Assembly (NCBI GenBank): GCA_033439265.1
Contig: JAVTVX010000012.1
Span: forward strand, 35,838,261-35,902,260
DNA: 64,000 bases
Direction of reading: 5' to 3'
Origin: Dillenia suffruticosa
Lineage: Eukaryota; Streptophyta; Magnoliopsida; Dilleniales; Dilleniaceae
Shown: positions 37,839-50,434 of the stretch, piece after piece
How the letters are laid out: each line of letters opens with the position of its first letter
Position numbering within the stretch: the stretch's first letter is position 1
Program-made: the position numbers and the translations under genes
The notes under the pieces: model-generated
What the model saw: only the letters and a program-made list of their open reading frames with translations
Databases searched by the model: none
What the model was told of the DNA's origin: nothing

Positions 37839-38530
37839 GTTTTAGACCAGGTTGACGAACGAACGAAAGTTAGATCCGGAAATCCGAGAAACCCTAGGTG
37901 AGAGAAATGCAACCTTTTCAACATTTGATTTAATTCTATCGAAATTAGGTCGAATTTAGATCAAGAGTTGCATAATATATTGAAATGTGTGAAATCCGAG
38001 GAAAATTAGACAAAAAAATGAGAAATATTAGAAACTCGACCATTGGTGAGTCAGATGAGTTGAAATTGAGGAAACGAGAATCTATAACGAAGTTTTGTAA
38101 ATTAGGTGATATATATTTGGAAGGGAAAAATTGAAAATCCCTGATTTAGCCTTTATTTGATATTAAATGTTGATAATCTGATTTAGGTTGATCTTTTAGA
38201 GACTCGAGCGGTCAGATCCGATTTGGCTTGTCAGTAGGGAGTGAATTCCCTTCTGTAGAACAGTGAGTGGGATTTTGACATTCGCTATTGATTGAAAACC
38301 ATGTTTCAAAAATACTTTTAAATGATATATTTCTGCAAATGTATGATTGTTAGAATTTTCAAATATTTGATAAAATATTTTGTGATCTTTGGAGTGTCTT
38401 AAATTCTGATTTTATTGATATGCATCCATGAGTTTTGATAATTGAATATTGTGCCATAATTTCGACATATTTATATGTTTTAATACTTCCACTGCATTGG
38501 CACATAGTTTTAAATGGATTACTTACATAT

Positions 38531-38712
38531 TTGGGCTGTATGCCCAGCCGACTTTATGATATTATGTTTTGGGCTGTATGCCCGGCCGACTTTATGATAT
38601 TATGTATTTGGGCTGTATGCCCGGCCGACGTTATGATATTATGCATGGGGCTATATGCCCGGCCGACTTGGTGATGGGATGCATGGGGCTACGTACCCGG
38701 CCGATATGATAT
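38531..38712 (+). repeat. 37-bp minisatellite with hairpin units, family C LTR
   Basis: Five tandem units of about 37 bp built on GGGCTGTATGCCCGGCCGAC followed by TTATGATATTATG. Each unit contains a GGGC...GCCC stem. The same array occurs, inverted, at 25085-25260 and 58870-59050. Confidence 0.9.
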
Positions 38713-39826
38713 TGTGATCTGTAGCTACGAAGGTCATCTGGTAGAGGCACCCCTTGTGCCCGGATACGCTTCGGCCGGAGGTATCCGCCAGATCGTCGTG
38801 TGTATGGGTGCCCCAGGTTGACCCTCATCGGAGAGGACGTTGAGTACGGCTCCGTCTAGTACCAGGCGGGGGCACCATACACGGCCGACTAGTTATATGT
38901 ACATTATTATTATTTACAAGCTAATTGGGGTAGTCTGTGGCCAACATTGGGGCAGAGAGCCATTATTTAATACTTGCATTTGGAAAAACCCCCAATGCGC
39001 TGTCCTTGGTCGAGGTAGACCATTGCCGGGAATATTTCATTGGTCGGCTCTTCACGATATTGATGTAAATATTGGATGCATATCTTGCTTTCTGATGTGT
39101 GCGTATTATATATGATTTTGAAATAACATGATCGGTTTGCACACTGTGGATATTTTCTTATGCTTTGACACTCCAAATTCACCTTAGATATTGATAGTAT
39201 GATGTCAATCCCCTCACTTACTGAGTATCCTCCCATAGATACTCACCCCTCACTTTCTTTCCCACAGGATTAGTGTTGGACCGAGGAGATATCACTGGGT
39301 TTGGGTATGGATATTTTCCATTTCTTCCGCTACGATGATTGGTGATGTTATTATGTATTGGAGATTTTAGTTTGACCAATGTATTTATCAAATTTTTTGG
39401 ATGACTGTATAAATTATGGACATTTATTCTTGAAACTCTCGTATTGATTTATTTCATTGCAGTGAGATATTTGTAAATATTTAAAAATAACTTGGGAATT
39501 TATTTTCAATATGCGTAGAATTTAAGTCCGCTCGGGGTGGTGGCTGCTCATGCTCTAGTTGGGCATGACAGTAGAGGTCTGTTGCTAGGACTGCTAGAAA
39601 CTTTATAGTCTTGCGTTGTTCTGGATGTTGGCTGTGGTATTTATTGATTTTGGAGAGGCCAGGATGGCCAATTGCTTATTTTTACAGGATGAATGTCATA
39701 TACAGGTGAAATTATACATGGGAAACCTCCGATTTATGGGGAGGTTCTGTCCGATTTTCTGTAAAAATACAGCCGGCATCCAGGGACAACGGGCGACTGT
39801 TCACGATCCCAGTTTGGGGCGTGACA

Positions 39827-40371
39827 TTAGCAGCGTCAAGTTGATTGAGCAAACAAAAGACAAAATTAAGATCATCCGTAAGCAGATGAAAGCCGCCCAA
39901 GACAGACAGAAAGCATATGCCGATCATAGGCGGTGACCTCTTGAGTTTGCTACGGGAGATATGGGTTTCTTGAGGATATCTCCTTGGAAGAGAGTTACAC
40001 GGTTCAGGCAGCGGGACAAATTGAGCTCCAAATATATTGGCTCTTTCCGTATCCTTGAGAAGGTCGGAAGTGTGGCATATAGATTGGAGCTGCCAGATGA
40101 ACTATCCCTTATTCACGACGTATTTCATGTCTCAGTACTCAGGAAATACTTGGCCGATCCTTCTCATGTACTTGAGCCTCCATCTCTTGAGTTACGAGAG
40201 GATCTTAGTTTTCCAGTTCAGCCTGTGACTATTCTAGATCGACAGGTTAGAAAGTTGCAGAGTAAGGAAATTTCATTGGTTAAAGTTTTATCGAGGAGTA
40301 ATCAGATCGAGGAGGAGACCTGAGAGTCCGAGGAGGTTATGAGAAGTCAGTACCCCCATTTATTTGCAGTT
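39827..40371 (+). pseudogene. Integrase C-terminus and chromodomain, family B
   Basis: Coding resumes right after the nested LTR with SVKLIEQTKDKIKIIRKQ, then QDRQKAYADHRR. A TGA (39934) replaces an expected Arg codon. The GPY/F region (SSKYIGSFRILEKVG), [13 protein letters not shown] and chromodomain-like KVLSRSNQIEEET follow. A second TGA (40321) replaces the expected Trp, and the frame ends HLFAV. Both stops are explained by C-to-T or G-to-A changes. Confidence 0.88.
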
Positions 40372-40422
40372 TAGTTCTCTTTTAGTTTCGAGAATGAAAT
40401 TTGATTTTAGGTGGTTAGAAAA

Positions 40423-42836
40423 TGTAACAAAAAAAAATCGGGATTAGGGCTAAAAAACCCTAATCTCTCTTTTTTTTCCCCTCTTTCTCTCTCTATCTCC
40501 CTCTCTCCCTCTTTCTCTCTTTCTCTTCTCCTCTGTCGTTGCCTTCTCCTCTACCGCAGCCTTTCCCTTCCGCCACCGCACCCAGCCGCAGCGCGATCTC
40601 TCTTGCGCGAACCCAAGCACTCCCTTGGGCGACCTCCCTGCCGTAGGCGCCGCCCTCCCACGAGCACGCCACTGCGCAGACCCTTCCTCCTGCGAGCGCT
40701 GCCTCCTCGAGCCATCGCAAGCCCTGCGCGCGATCTCCCGCGAGCCAACGCCCAAGCCAGCACGCTAACCAGCACGAGCCAGCGCGCGACCCTGGGTGAG
40801 CCCGCACGACCCTGCGTAAGCGAGCACAACCCCAGCACGAGCGCCAGCGCGCTCCAGCGCGACCATCGGTGCGAGCATGAGCCCTAGCCCGTGAACGGGC
40901 CAGCCCACAAGCCGCGAGCCCACCAGTGGGCCAAAGCCTAGTCCAGTCGCGGCCTACTGCAACCCGCGGCCTAATGCGGCCCGTGCACCCATTGTTGACC
41001 CACGAGCCCACTGCGGCCCGCGAAACCCGCTGCGGCCAGCAAGCCGGACTGAGAGCCCGCGAGCCCACCAGCGGGCCAGCCACTAGCCCGCCAGCCCACC
41101 GGTCCGCGAGCCCGCGACTGGCTTTTCCCCTTCGAGAGCTTACCTGCATCTTCTGTACTGCAGGTAACGACTATATTTGGTTGAAATTCTAGAGTTTGGT
41201 GTTAGAAATTTAGTTGTTTCTAATATATTTGAAATTTAGAAATATTACAGATTTTAAACCAACCCGACGGGCGAATGATAGCTAGGTCTGAAACCCAAGG
41301 AACCCTAGGTGAGAGAAACGCACTCACTTCACAGTTTGAATAAATTTTGTTGATAAAATCTCTTATTAGGGTTTTAATTGATATAAAATTTGACGATTTG
41401 ATTAAGTTTGTTTTTTGGAGACTCGTTGAAAAATAGGGAGTGACCACCCTCCCTAGATAGGTGAGTGGAACTCTAATCTCTTGCATAAAATAGTAAAACG
41501 TATTTTCTGCCTTATTTTCGATAAAACATGTTTTGATATGCATTCGTTTGACATATGATATTAAATTTAGAAATCTGTTTTGTGATTATTGGAGTGTCTT
41601 GAATTATATTTACAATGACTATGCATCCATGATTTGAAATGAAACAATAATTGTTCCATTACTTGAAAATGTATAAATTTCATTTTATACCGTTGCATTA
41701 ATATGTTGTTTTGAAATGAATTGATGAAACGTATTGGTACGCAAATTTAAAATGTTTTTGATGAACTATGTGGGTTGAATGCCCACTAGTTATGCGATGA
41801 TGTGATGTTACTTGTGGGACGTTGTGCCCTTTGTGATACTATAATGATTCCGTAGTTACGAAAGTCGTTTGTAGAGGCACGGGTTGCCCGGATACGCTTC
41901 TACAGGAGGTATCCGCAAACGTCATTTATTCTAAGGGCTATAGGTGTGGTCGGTTGAACCCACGTACGGGGAGGACGTGTGTGACGCCACCGTCTAGCAC
42001 CGGTCGGGGTCCTATACACGATGATAAGTTAGCCCCAGCGAACTCATGGTCAACGTCGGGGTAGAGGACGTTTTAAAGTTTATGCATAATAAAACCCCTG
42101 ATACGTTTGTCTTTGGTCACGGTTGACCTTTGCTAAGATCATTTTTGACTCGCTCTGATATTATTTGATTTTAAATGAATGCATATATGTTTGTTATCGT
42201 GTGATTGAGTAAATGATTTCAAATTGCTAAACACATCATGTTTTACTGCGAAATATAAATTTTTGTTTCAAATGATATTATTTGACACTCCAATGGTTCA
42301 CCCACACTATTTATACTTGATATTATCCCTCTCACTCACTGAGTATTTTCCCATGATACTTACCCCTCTCTTTTCCCTCCTCAGACAGGTTTATTGTGAT
42401 AGAGTGACGTTACAGACTCTAGAACAGATTTGGTATTCCCGACGGTGAGATTTACTTTAAATAGAAATATGAAATCTTAATTTAATTTTGACCCGGCGAG
42501 ATCTTGACATTGAGGTTAGTTGGCCGTGTATTTATTTTGGGATGACTATAATTTAACTCTCATATTTCATTTGTATTGAGTCGATTGTATATATTTAAAT
42601 GTTACTTGAGAAAATTATTGTATATAAGATAAAAGTTAGATCCGCTCGGTGTGGCAGCTGTTCATACTTTAGTTGGGTATGACAGTAGAGGTTTGTGGCT
42701 AGAACTGTTAGAAATTTTATAATTTTGCGTTGTCCTAGATGTTTGGAGTCAAAATTGTTAATTTTGGAGAGACCGGAATGATTATTTATTTAAATTACAT
42801 ATTGATTTTGATAATACAAGTTTAATTCTACACGGG
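40423..42836 (+). repeat. Family B 3' LTR, truncated
   Basis: Starts TGTAACAAAAAAAAATCGGG and follows the 5' LTR to about 42836 (CACGGGA). The last 120 or so bp, including the CGTGACA end, are missing at the duplication junction. Intron-like segment 41164-41250, hairpin TAGGGAG...CTCCCTA 41434-41455. Confidence 0.9.
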
Positions 42837-42900
42837 AGGCATATGTTGATGCCAGAAGACATACATTAATGATGAACACACAAACTCTCAATCAGCACTG
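42837..42900. other. Duplication junction with filler DNA
   Basis: About 60 bp that match neither the LTR that ends here nor the sequence left of 9243. It joins the truncated 3' LTR to the start of copy 2. Filler DNA of this size is typical of end-joining repair. Confidence 0.7.
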
Positions 42901-43089
42901 TTGCTGCACTTACGACAAACCACTTCAGCAAACTGGCTGTGACAAGAAACAACACATTAATGAAGCAAAAGGCTTTCAAGTTCTATTCAAATTCTTAAAA
43001 ACACAATATTTAGTAAATGATGTCATGATTACGAGAAGTAAATAAAAATAATGTTGGGATGCTGAAGACTGGTATCTGAGAAGACCTTA

Positions 43090-43437
43090 TATCAATACGG
43101 TTAAATAATGAGCACCCGCGGAAGAGAGAGAGAGAGAGAGTGATTACTTGGCTTTGATGATTGATCGATTGATTCACGTGCGTGTGAGATTTAGCTAATG
43201 AACAAGAACGAGAGAGAGAAGGGAGGGAGAGGGAGAGGGAGAGACAGAGAGAGCGAGCGAAACAAAGAGAGAGAAAGAGAGAGGAGTGCTTTTTCTTTTT
43301 TCTAGCGTGAGAAGAGAGGAGAGGAGGGAGAGAAAGCGGGGGAGTTCAAACGACGACAAATCACGTCTGGCCACGTGGAGGATGACGAAAACTTACGTGG
43401 CAGGGGTTCACGACACTCATATATATATATATGGTTA
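43090..43437 (-). promoter_or_regulatory. Promoter-like region, copy 2, facing the junction
   Basis: Same elements as at 9433-9780, including CACGTG at 43372-43377. Here the downstream exon remnants are missing. Any transcript started here would run through the junction into the antisense of the family B 3' LTR. Confidence 0.45.
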
Positions 43438-44226
43438 ATTAATAAATAATGAAGCACTGCGGGTGGCCTATTTTACCCGTATGATCTAGTTTTTGACCCA
43501 CTTGTCTCCTTATGTTATTTTATTAGATATTATGTAATTATGTTATGTATAATCATTTCATTTTTCCTTTCATATCTATCAAGGCGCGACAATAAATAGT
43601 CGAAAAAGTAACAGATTTATCCCTACAGATCTATAGAGTTTTGAGATATTCCATATTGTCATCTTTATAGATTGTTGCCATGCTGGGGGCCATGTTTACC
43701 TTGTTCTTCATATCCATATTACTTTCCTCTCGTTACAATCCGATTAGGATAGAATTGGAAAATTGACATAGAAATTTGCGAATATTGTTTTTTTCTTCAT
43801 TTTTTTTTCCTAAGCAAAATCTTGTGAAGATAAGCATGTCCAAGGCACATCCGGTAAAATGAACCATACAGAAAAAAAATTAGCATGTCATGTGAAAAGA
43901 ATTTCAAGCACAAACCAAAAACAAGTGTTATGAATGCACCAACACCGATGGAATTCAGTTTAATAGAATGAAACGTTAAATATTTTAATCAATTTTTAGA
44001 TTCGTAATTTGAAAATTAAAAAAATTACACACAAAGAGTCGCTCTCTGAACCATAATTCTCACAAATCACAAGGGTGTATTTATTATTCAACAAATTAAA
44101 ATTTTCGTATAATTGAATTGTGGTTGTTACATGCTACATGTTTAAAAAGGGACCGCGCGCACACAGAAATAATTAGGCTTTACCCGTTTTATTTTACAGC
44201 TGCACAACATTCACAATGGTTCTTCT

Positions 44227-45472
44227 TCATGCTGTGGGATAAGCAGCGTCCAAGGTAATGCCGCAGAGTCCCTCTGGATTATCAATGTCTCTCTGCATCC
44301 TAATGTAGCCGTTCTCACCCCAGCCAGGGCCCCATGAGTTCTTCACAATCCAATACTTAGCCCCATCACTACTTGTCCCATAACCAACAACCGCAACACC
44401 GTGGGTTAGCCGATTGCCACATACTCCAGTAAAAACACCGCTTTTATAGAAATGAAAGTCATCTGAAGTAGCAATGGCAACTGAAACCGGTTGGTTAGCC
44501 ACAGCATTAAGAAGAGCAGTTTCGTTATTCTGTGGAACCCTTTCATAGCCAGTTATGGTTGCAGAAGGGTATGCAGCCTTGGTTTCATCGCAAATACCAT
44601 CTTTTTCTTCATAAGGATAATTGGTTTCTGTTGTGATGCCATTGTTTTGGATTATGTATTCGAAGGCCGAATCCATACGACCACCTTTGCAGCCACCGTC
44701 AAATTTGTCACAGTCTAGAAGCTGTTGCACCGAAAGTGAGTCAAGTTTATCTGTTTTGATTTTGGTTATTCCTTCCACGGCTGTTACCGCTGAGAATGCC
44801 CAGCAATCCCCTGCATTTTGCCATGACAAATGATACTCAAGATAGTGGAACTGTGTGCATGATGCACAAGGAAGCTTTTAATGTCTAAAGCCTTGCTAAT
44901 AAAGCTTTGGAAAAGCATTTTCCCAAGTTTTTCTATGCTGTGCTAATGGAAAGTACTCTTATTAGTATTTTTTTCTAGGAAACCACAGAAAATTTCATAA
45001 AAATGACCTACAACAAAGCTTATGACTTACCACAATCGCCTTGGTTCTTGACATCAGTTACTGCGCCTTTTTTTCTCCAGTCCACTGCCAAAGGCACGCC
45101 ATTTATATTGGCATACCTAAAGGGTGTTGATTCTTGGGTAGACATTGCTTGTCCAGAAGGTTTCTTGTAGCCCATGAGAGCTTTCAACTCCTCTTTGGTT
45201 CGATCAGCAAATGCATTCACAGCTAACTTGTATGTTTTATCTGTGGCTTGATTAACAGACTCGATATATTCAACATTTTTCTTGAATATATTAAATCGTT
45301 GTATCTTCTCTGCTTCATCCTTGTAGGAATGTCCATATTGAGCCATCCATTGCTCATGCTTCTGCAACATTATCGCCATTGGTATAGTGCGGGATGAAGC
45401 TAGAGAAGCCAAAGCACCCAACAAGAAGAGGATTGCGATGCTAACGCATTGAGATTGTTTCAAGGCAGCCAT
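44227..45472 (-). CDS. SAG39/SAG12-like cysteine protease, copy 2 (two exons)
   Basis: Exons 45472-45031 and 44810-44227, same splice sites, TATA box (45528-45535) and poly-A signal (44188-44193) as copy 1. The predicted 341-residue protein is identical. In the coding region I see only two substitutions, both silent, in exon 1 near 45050-45056. With its whole upstream region duplicated it should be regulated like copy 1. Confidence 0.95.
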
Positions 45473-45540
45473 TGTACGAGGATTGCTCTGAATTGTTTGG
45501 ATGTGCAAAGGCTGAAAACAGCACAAATATTTATAGTCCA

Positions 45541-46424
45541 ACCTTGCTAGAATATTCTGGTTTCTAAATAAGTTAGCTAAGAAGATTAGAGTTTATTCAC
45601 TTTTATGTTTCCATATTTATAATATATGATAGTTTACTTAACAATGAATCATTGTACTTTTTATTTTTATATTGCTTCTCTTTTTAATTATTCGTGTGTA
45701 TGAGAACACAATCAAAGATTATTTTTATTTTTCAAGATTAAATGTTAACTCTATACACCACATTGACTTTGAAGCGGATATGAAAAAAAAAATATTCAGT
45801 ATGGGAATAAATTAGTAATTATATGATTTTTAGAATATTAAAGTTTTTTTATTATTATTTCTATGTTTCCATATTTGTAATATCGGGTATTTTACAAAAC
45901 AGATAATCAATTAAAATAATTTATCAAATATATTACGTCGATGTTATTAGAATAAACTAGCAATATTTTGATTATTAGAATATTTGAAATTATCAAATAT
46001 ATTATAATAGTCTAATTTAAGAAATAAATTGTTCGAATTTATATTATTTTCGTACGCAAATTTTGGGATAATGGTATCAAAGCAATGCATTAAAAATTAC
46101 TTTCTTTTGCAAACTCAAATGCCTTTCGTTGCAAGTTAATAAATTTAAGGGAGAAGTTAAAAAACATTAAGAATGAGAATAAATTAGTAAAATATGGATT
46201 TTAAGAATATTAAAGTTTCTTTCTCACTTTGTTTCCATATCAGTGATAATAGATATTTTTGAAACATTCAATTGATTTTAATAATTATTTGAATCAATCA
46301 ATCATTGAGGTTTATTCTTTATATTATTTTCATGCTCAATTTTTTTTTTTTGTACTATACCATAGTATATATATCGAAAATTATTTTGTTTTTCAAACTT
46401 AAGTGGCTTCATTGCACTACATTA
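45541..46424. other. Upstream repeats, copy 2
   Basis: Counterpart of 11884-12772 with a shorter T run near 46340. No gene. Confidence 0.45.
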
Positions 46425-49043
46425 TACTACAAAAAAACACGATTTTAGTCACGGATTTTCGTGACAGAAAAAATTCGTCGCTATTTTGCGACGAATTTAG
46501 TGACAAAAACTTTTTCGTCGCTAATTTGTCAAAAAATTTGTAACGAAAAAGAAGTCATGGCTAAATTAGCAACGGACACATCATTCGTAGCAAAATTCAT
46601 CACTAATTAGTCACGAAAAAATTTTCGTAGCTAAATTTATCGCTAATTGGCGATAAAAAATTTTTCGTTGCAAATTTCGTCACTAAATAGCGACGAATAA
46701 TATTTTGTGACTAAATTTTGCCACGGATTTAAAATCCGTCACAAAATTTAATCTTTTTTAAATAGAATTTTATTTTTTTATTTTTCTTTTTATTTTATTA
46801 ATATGTAATATTTAAGTTAAAAATTAATTTAGTGACGGATTTGTTTTCCGTCGCTAGACGAAAATCTCAATCCGTCGCTAAGTTTTTTTATATATAATTA
46901 AATAAAATATAATATTTAAATTAAAAAATTAATTTAGCAACACGAAATTTATCCATTGGTAATTTAACGACTGATTAAAATCCGTCGGTGAATTAGCGAT
47001 GGATTTCCAAATCCGTTGCTGATTCAACGACAGAGAATTTGAATTTTATTTTATTTTTATTTTATTTTAATAATTTCATCAGCGACGGATTTCTAAATCC
47101 GTCGCTGAATTTTATCTTTTTCTAATTAGAATTTTATTTTATTTTTATTTTATTTATTAATTTATATTAACAAATCATATTATTATTTTATAATATTTTA
47201 ATTTACATTTTATTTTATTATATTATATTTCATTTTTTTAGAAGAATAATATTATTTAATTCTTAAAAAAAACCATATATTTTATTTTATTTAAATTATA
47301 TATATTTTTTAATATTTTTTATTATTGTATAGGTAACTTTTATTTTATTTATATTATTTTATTCAATAATATAGATTTTTTAATTAAATATTAATCCGTC
47401 ACCGGGAGCCTGCACGGGCGCCTGCCTGCCTGGGCACCCGCGCTCTGCACGCTCCTGCCTGGGCGCCTGCGCGTGCCTGCCTTGGGTGCCTAGGCAGGAG
47501 CGCGGGCGCCTAGGCAGGCGCGGGCACCCGCACCTACTGGGGCGTGCTTGCCTGGGCGCCCGCGCCTGCCTGCCTGGGTGCCCATGCCAGCCCGCGCCTA
47601 CTGGGGCGTGACTGTCTAGGCGCCTAGGCAGACGCCCTTCATTGTTATAATACTAAAAAAATTAATAAAATGCAATTGAAGGGATTCGAATATTAGATCT
47701 CGGATTTGAATGGAAGACATATCACGACTGTATCACCGCTTACGCTTAGTATTGTATGATAATATTTTTTTCTTTCTTTCTTTCTCCTCATTTTTTTTCT
47801 ATTCTCACTTTTTTTTCCTTCCTCTTGCTCTCATTTTGGGTTTTTTTTTCCTTTCTATTCTCATTTCTTATATATAATAATTATATTGAATTTTTTTATA
47901 ACGAATAAAAATATTTTGTGATTCAATATATAGATTTTTTAAATTATTAATATATTATAATTTATTGATAATTATAATTTTATATTTTTGAGATGTCGTA
48001 ATCCATTTTTAAACTATGGATTAAAAAAATAAAATAAAAATGAAAAAAAATAATAAAATAATAAAATAAAAGAAAAAAGAAGAAATCAAAATATAATATT
48101 AATATATTTTTTAATTAATTTTTTATTTTTTATTTTATTAAAAATTATCATATTTATTATTTTTAATTAATATTATTTTAGGTTTGTGATATAAATAAAA
48201 AAAGTTATTATATTTATTATTTTAAATTGTTATTATATATTATTTTATTATTATTAGAAAAATGTGAAGAAAAGATAATAAATAATAATAAAAAAATTTA
48301 TATCACATAATATCCTTTGACTTGGTGGTTTACAGGTTTATGCTTATGCAGCGTGTGCGTGCAGGAGTTCGGAGTTTGGAGTTCGAACCACGGTGGAGGC
48401 AGGAGACAGAAGGCAAAGCAGCATTTTCCAACAATTAAGAGTTGATGCTGGAGCGCCTGCTGGAGTGCCTGCGCGGGGGTGCTGGCTCGGGCAGGCGGGG
48501 CCATCCAGGCACGTGCTGGCTCGGGTGGGCAAGGGACGTACTGGCTCGGGTGGGCAAGGGCGCACGATATTTCGTGGAAATTTGGAATCAGCGATAAATT
48601 CAAATCCGTTGCTAAATTCAGCGACGGATTTTTTTATTCGTCATTAAATATCGACGGATTTTTTTTCCCTAAATTAGCGACGAATTTTAGTGACAAAAAT
48701 TATCTGTTGCTAAATTTAGCGACGAATTTTAGATTTTCATCGTTAAATTTAGCAACGGATTTTTTTATGTCACTAATTTAGCGACGGATAATTTTTTATC
48801 GCTAAATTTTGTGACGAATTTTAGCGACGAAAAATTATTTGTCACTAAATTTAGCGACGGATTTCAGATTTTCGTCGCTAAATTTAGCGACGGATTTCTA
48901 ATTTTTATCGCTAAATTTTTGCGACGCGTTATTAGAGACGAAAAATTTTTCATAGCTAATTCCGTCTCTAATGTTTTTAGCGTTGAATTTTTTTTAAAAT
49001 TTTCGTCGTTAAATTTATGGTTAAAAGGTTATTTTTTGTAGTA
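46425..49043. mobile_element. CACTA-like element 1, copy 2
   Basis: Same ends and internal layout as 12773-15392: GC-rich block at 47397-47640, tRNA-like cassette about 48317-48393. The left subterminal stretch (46440-46700) differs from copy 1 at roughly 3%, more than the surrounding sequence. Confidence 0.75.
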
Positions 49044-50434
49044 TTGAGAGTGAGGAAATGATAGATAATATTCAATATTAAAATAAATTAATGAGTTATG
49101 CAATCTATTATAAGAGATTGGTTGAAATAATAAATTATAGAAATTTATAATTTTATATGCTTCCATCCTTTATTTATTTTTTTTTTTTTGCCGTCCTATC
49201 ACAGCATGTACGGATGGTTATTATGTATTTCAAAATCTTAAGTTGTTTAATAACATTACAATGAGTTTGAGTTTATCAAATCTATAGTTATCGAATAGTT
49301 AACCTCTCGATTCTACCTGTTGATGTAAGTGGAAATTGTACTTTCGTTTCTTAATCAGATTAGAAATTTGACTTTTACTGGGTATAGAGAAAACAATATG
49401 GGAGACCTCCCCCTCAAATAAAACCCGACAGTCAGGTCGATTCTGAATTAGTCGAGACAAAATTCTGGATACCGAAAGATCCAAGTACAAAAAAAATAGT
49501 TAAACTCTTGAATCGAATTCAACGTAATTACTAAATATCCATAATTTATTCAAAAAAGCAATGAATTATTTGGATTAATATTTTATATTGTATTCATTAT
49601 CAATGGGTTATTTTGCTTAATATCATATTTAGGGTTGAAAAAGATATTGATATTATAACTTTTATTCTAATCACATAAATATTAAAAGTAATCTTCACGA
49701 ATATATTTTCTGAAGTTGATTTCCTAAAAATTGCTTTCAGAAAACAACTTCTAAAACATTCAGTTCTATTTATTTATTCTCAAAAATCTCATTTTCTTGA
49801 AAATGTACATAGAAATTTTTTTTAGAAAGCTATCTTTATATAAAAAAATATAAATTCAACAGATACTAACACTAAACATAAATCAATTAAAAAATAATTT
49901 GATATAAATAATAATCACGTGAATTTGTGAGACATACACATTCGTTAAATGCATTTTAAAAAATAAATAAATTGAAATTGATTTCCTAGAAATTGATTTC
50001 TGCAAGTAATTTCGAAGAAATCAATTTCAAAAAATATCTTTATGAAAATTGTTTTCAACATTTCTATAATTGAAATAAAAACCATGGTATCAATAAAATT
50101 TTCAATCTTAAATGCAATATTAAGAAAAATAACATCATTTTTAATCTTTTCCAACATAGTATTAGAGCAATGCACCAAGAAACTTTGTTTTTCGATCTCA
50201 AATGTACTTATTGCATCATATTAAGGTTGAGGGAAGATATTTAGAAAATAACAAATAATAAAATAAATCAGTAGCGATTTGATTTTAAAATTCTTTGAAT
50301 TTCTTATTTTTATGTTTCTGTATTTATAATAGTATGTATTTTATTGATAACTGAAATAATAAATTATTAAAATCTATATTTTTATGTTGCTTTTGTTGCT
50401 CAATTCTCCCGACAAGCTTTACAAACCTTCAATT
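49044..50434. other. AT-rich intergenic DNA, copy 2
   Basis: Counterpart of 15393-16784. No gene recognised. Confidence 0.5.

Larger units (their letters stand above)
36802..39826 (+). repeat. Family C solo LTR nested in integrase
   Basis: 3025 bp from TGTAACACC to GGGGCGTGACA, target duplication TTAGC at 36797-36801 and 39827-39831. Features in order: poly-A, ACGCAGCGTTTTGG, CCCTAA telo-box-like motif, CT tract, GC-rich block full of GAGCGCACGAGCGCG-type repeats, intron-like segment 37739-37838, hairpin TAGGGAGTG (38234), the 37-bp minisatellite, hairpin CGGATAC/GTATCCG (38761-38787), and hairpin GAGTATC/GATACTC (39223-39244). Same family as 23956-27173. Confidence 0.92.

Noticed and set aside
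38531..38712. CRISPR-like array of palindromic repeats
   Set aside because: Units are adjacent 37-bp tandem repeats without unique spacers inside a plant LTR. This is a minisatellite.
32406..40371. Endogenous viral (caulimovirus-like) sequence
   Set aside because: Domain order gag-protease-RT-RNase H-integrase with LTRs, tRNA-iMet primer site and chromodomain is that of a Ty3/gypsy chromovirus retrotransposon. No movement protein is seen.
44227..45541. Pseudogene status of the second protease copy
   Set aside because: Splice sites, frame, TATA box and all catalytic residues are unchanged, and the protein is identical to copy 1.
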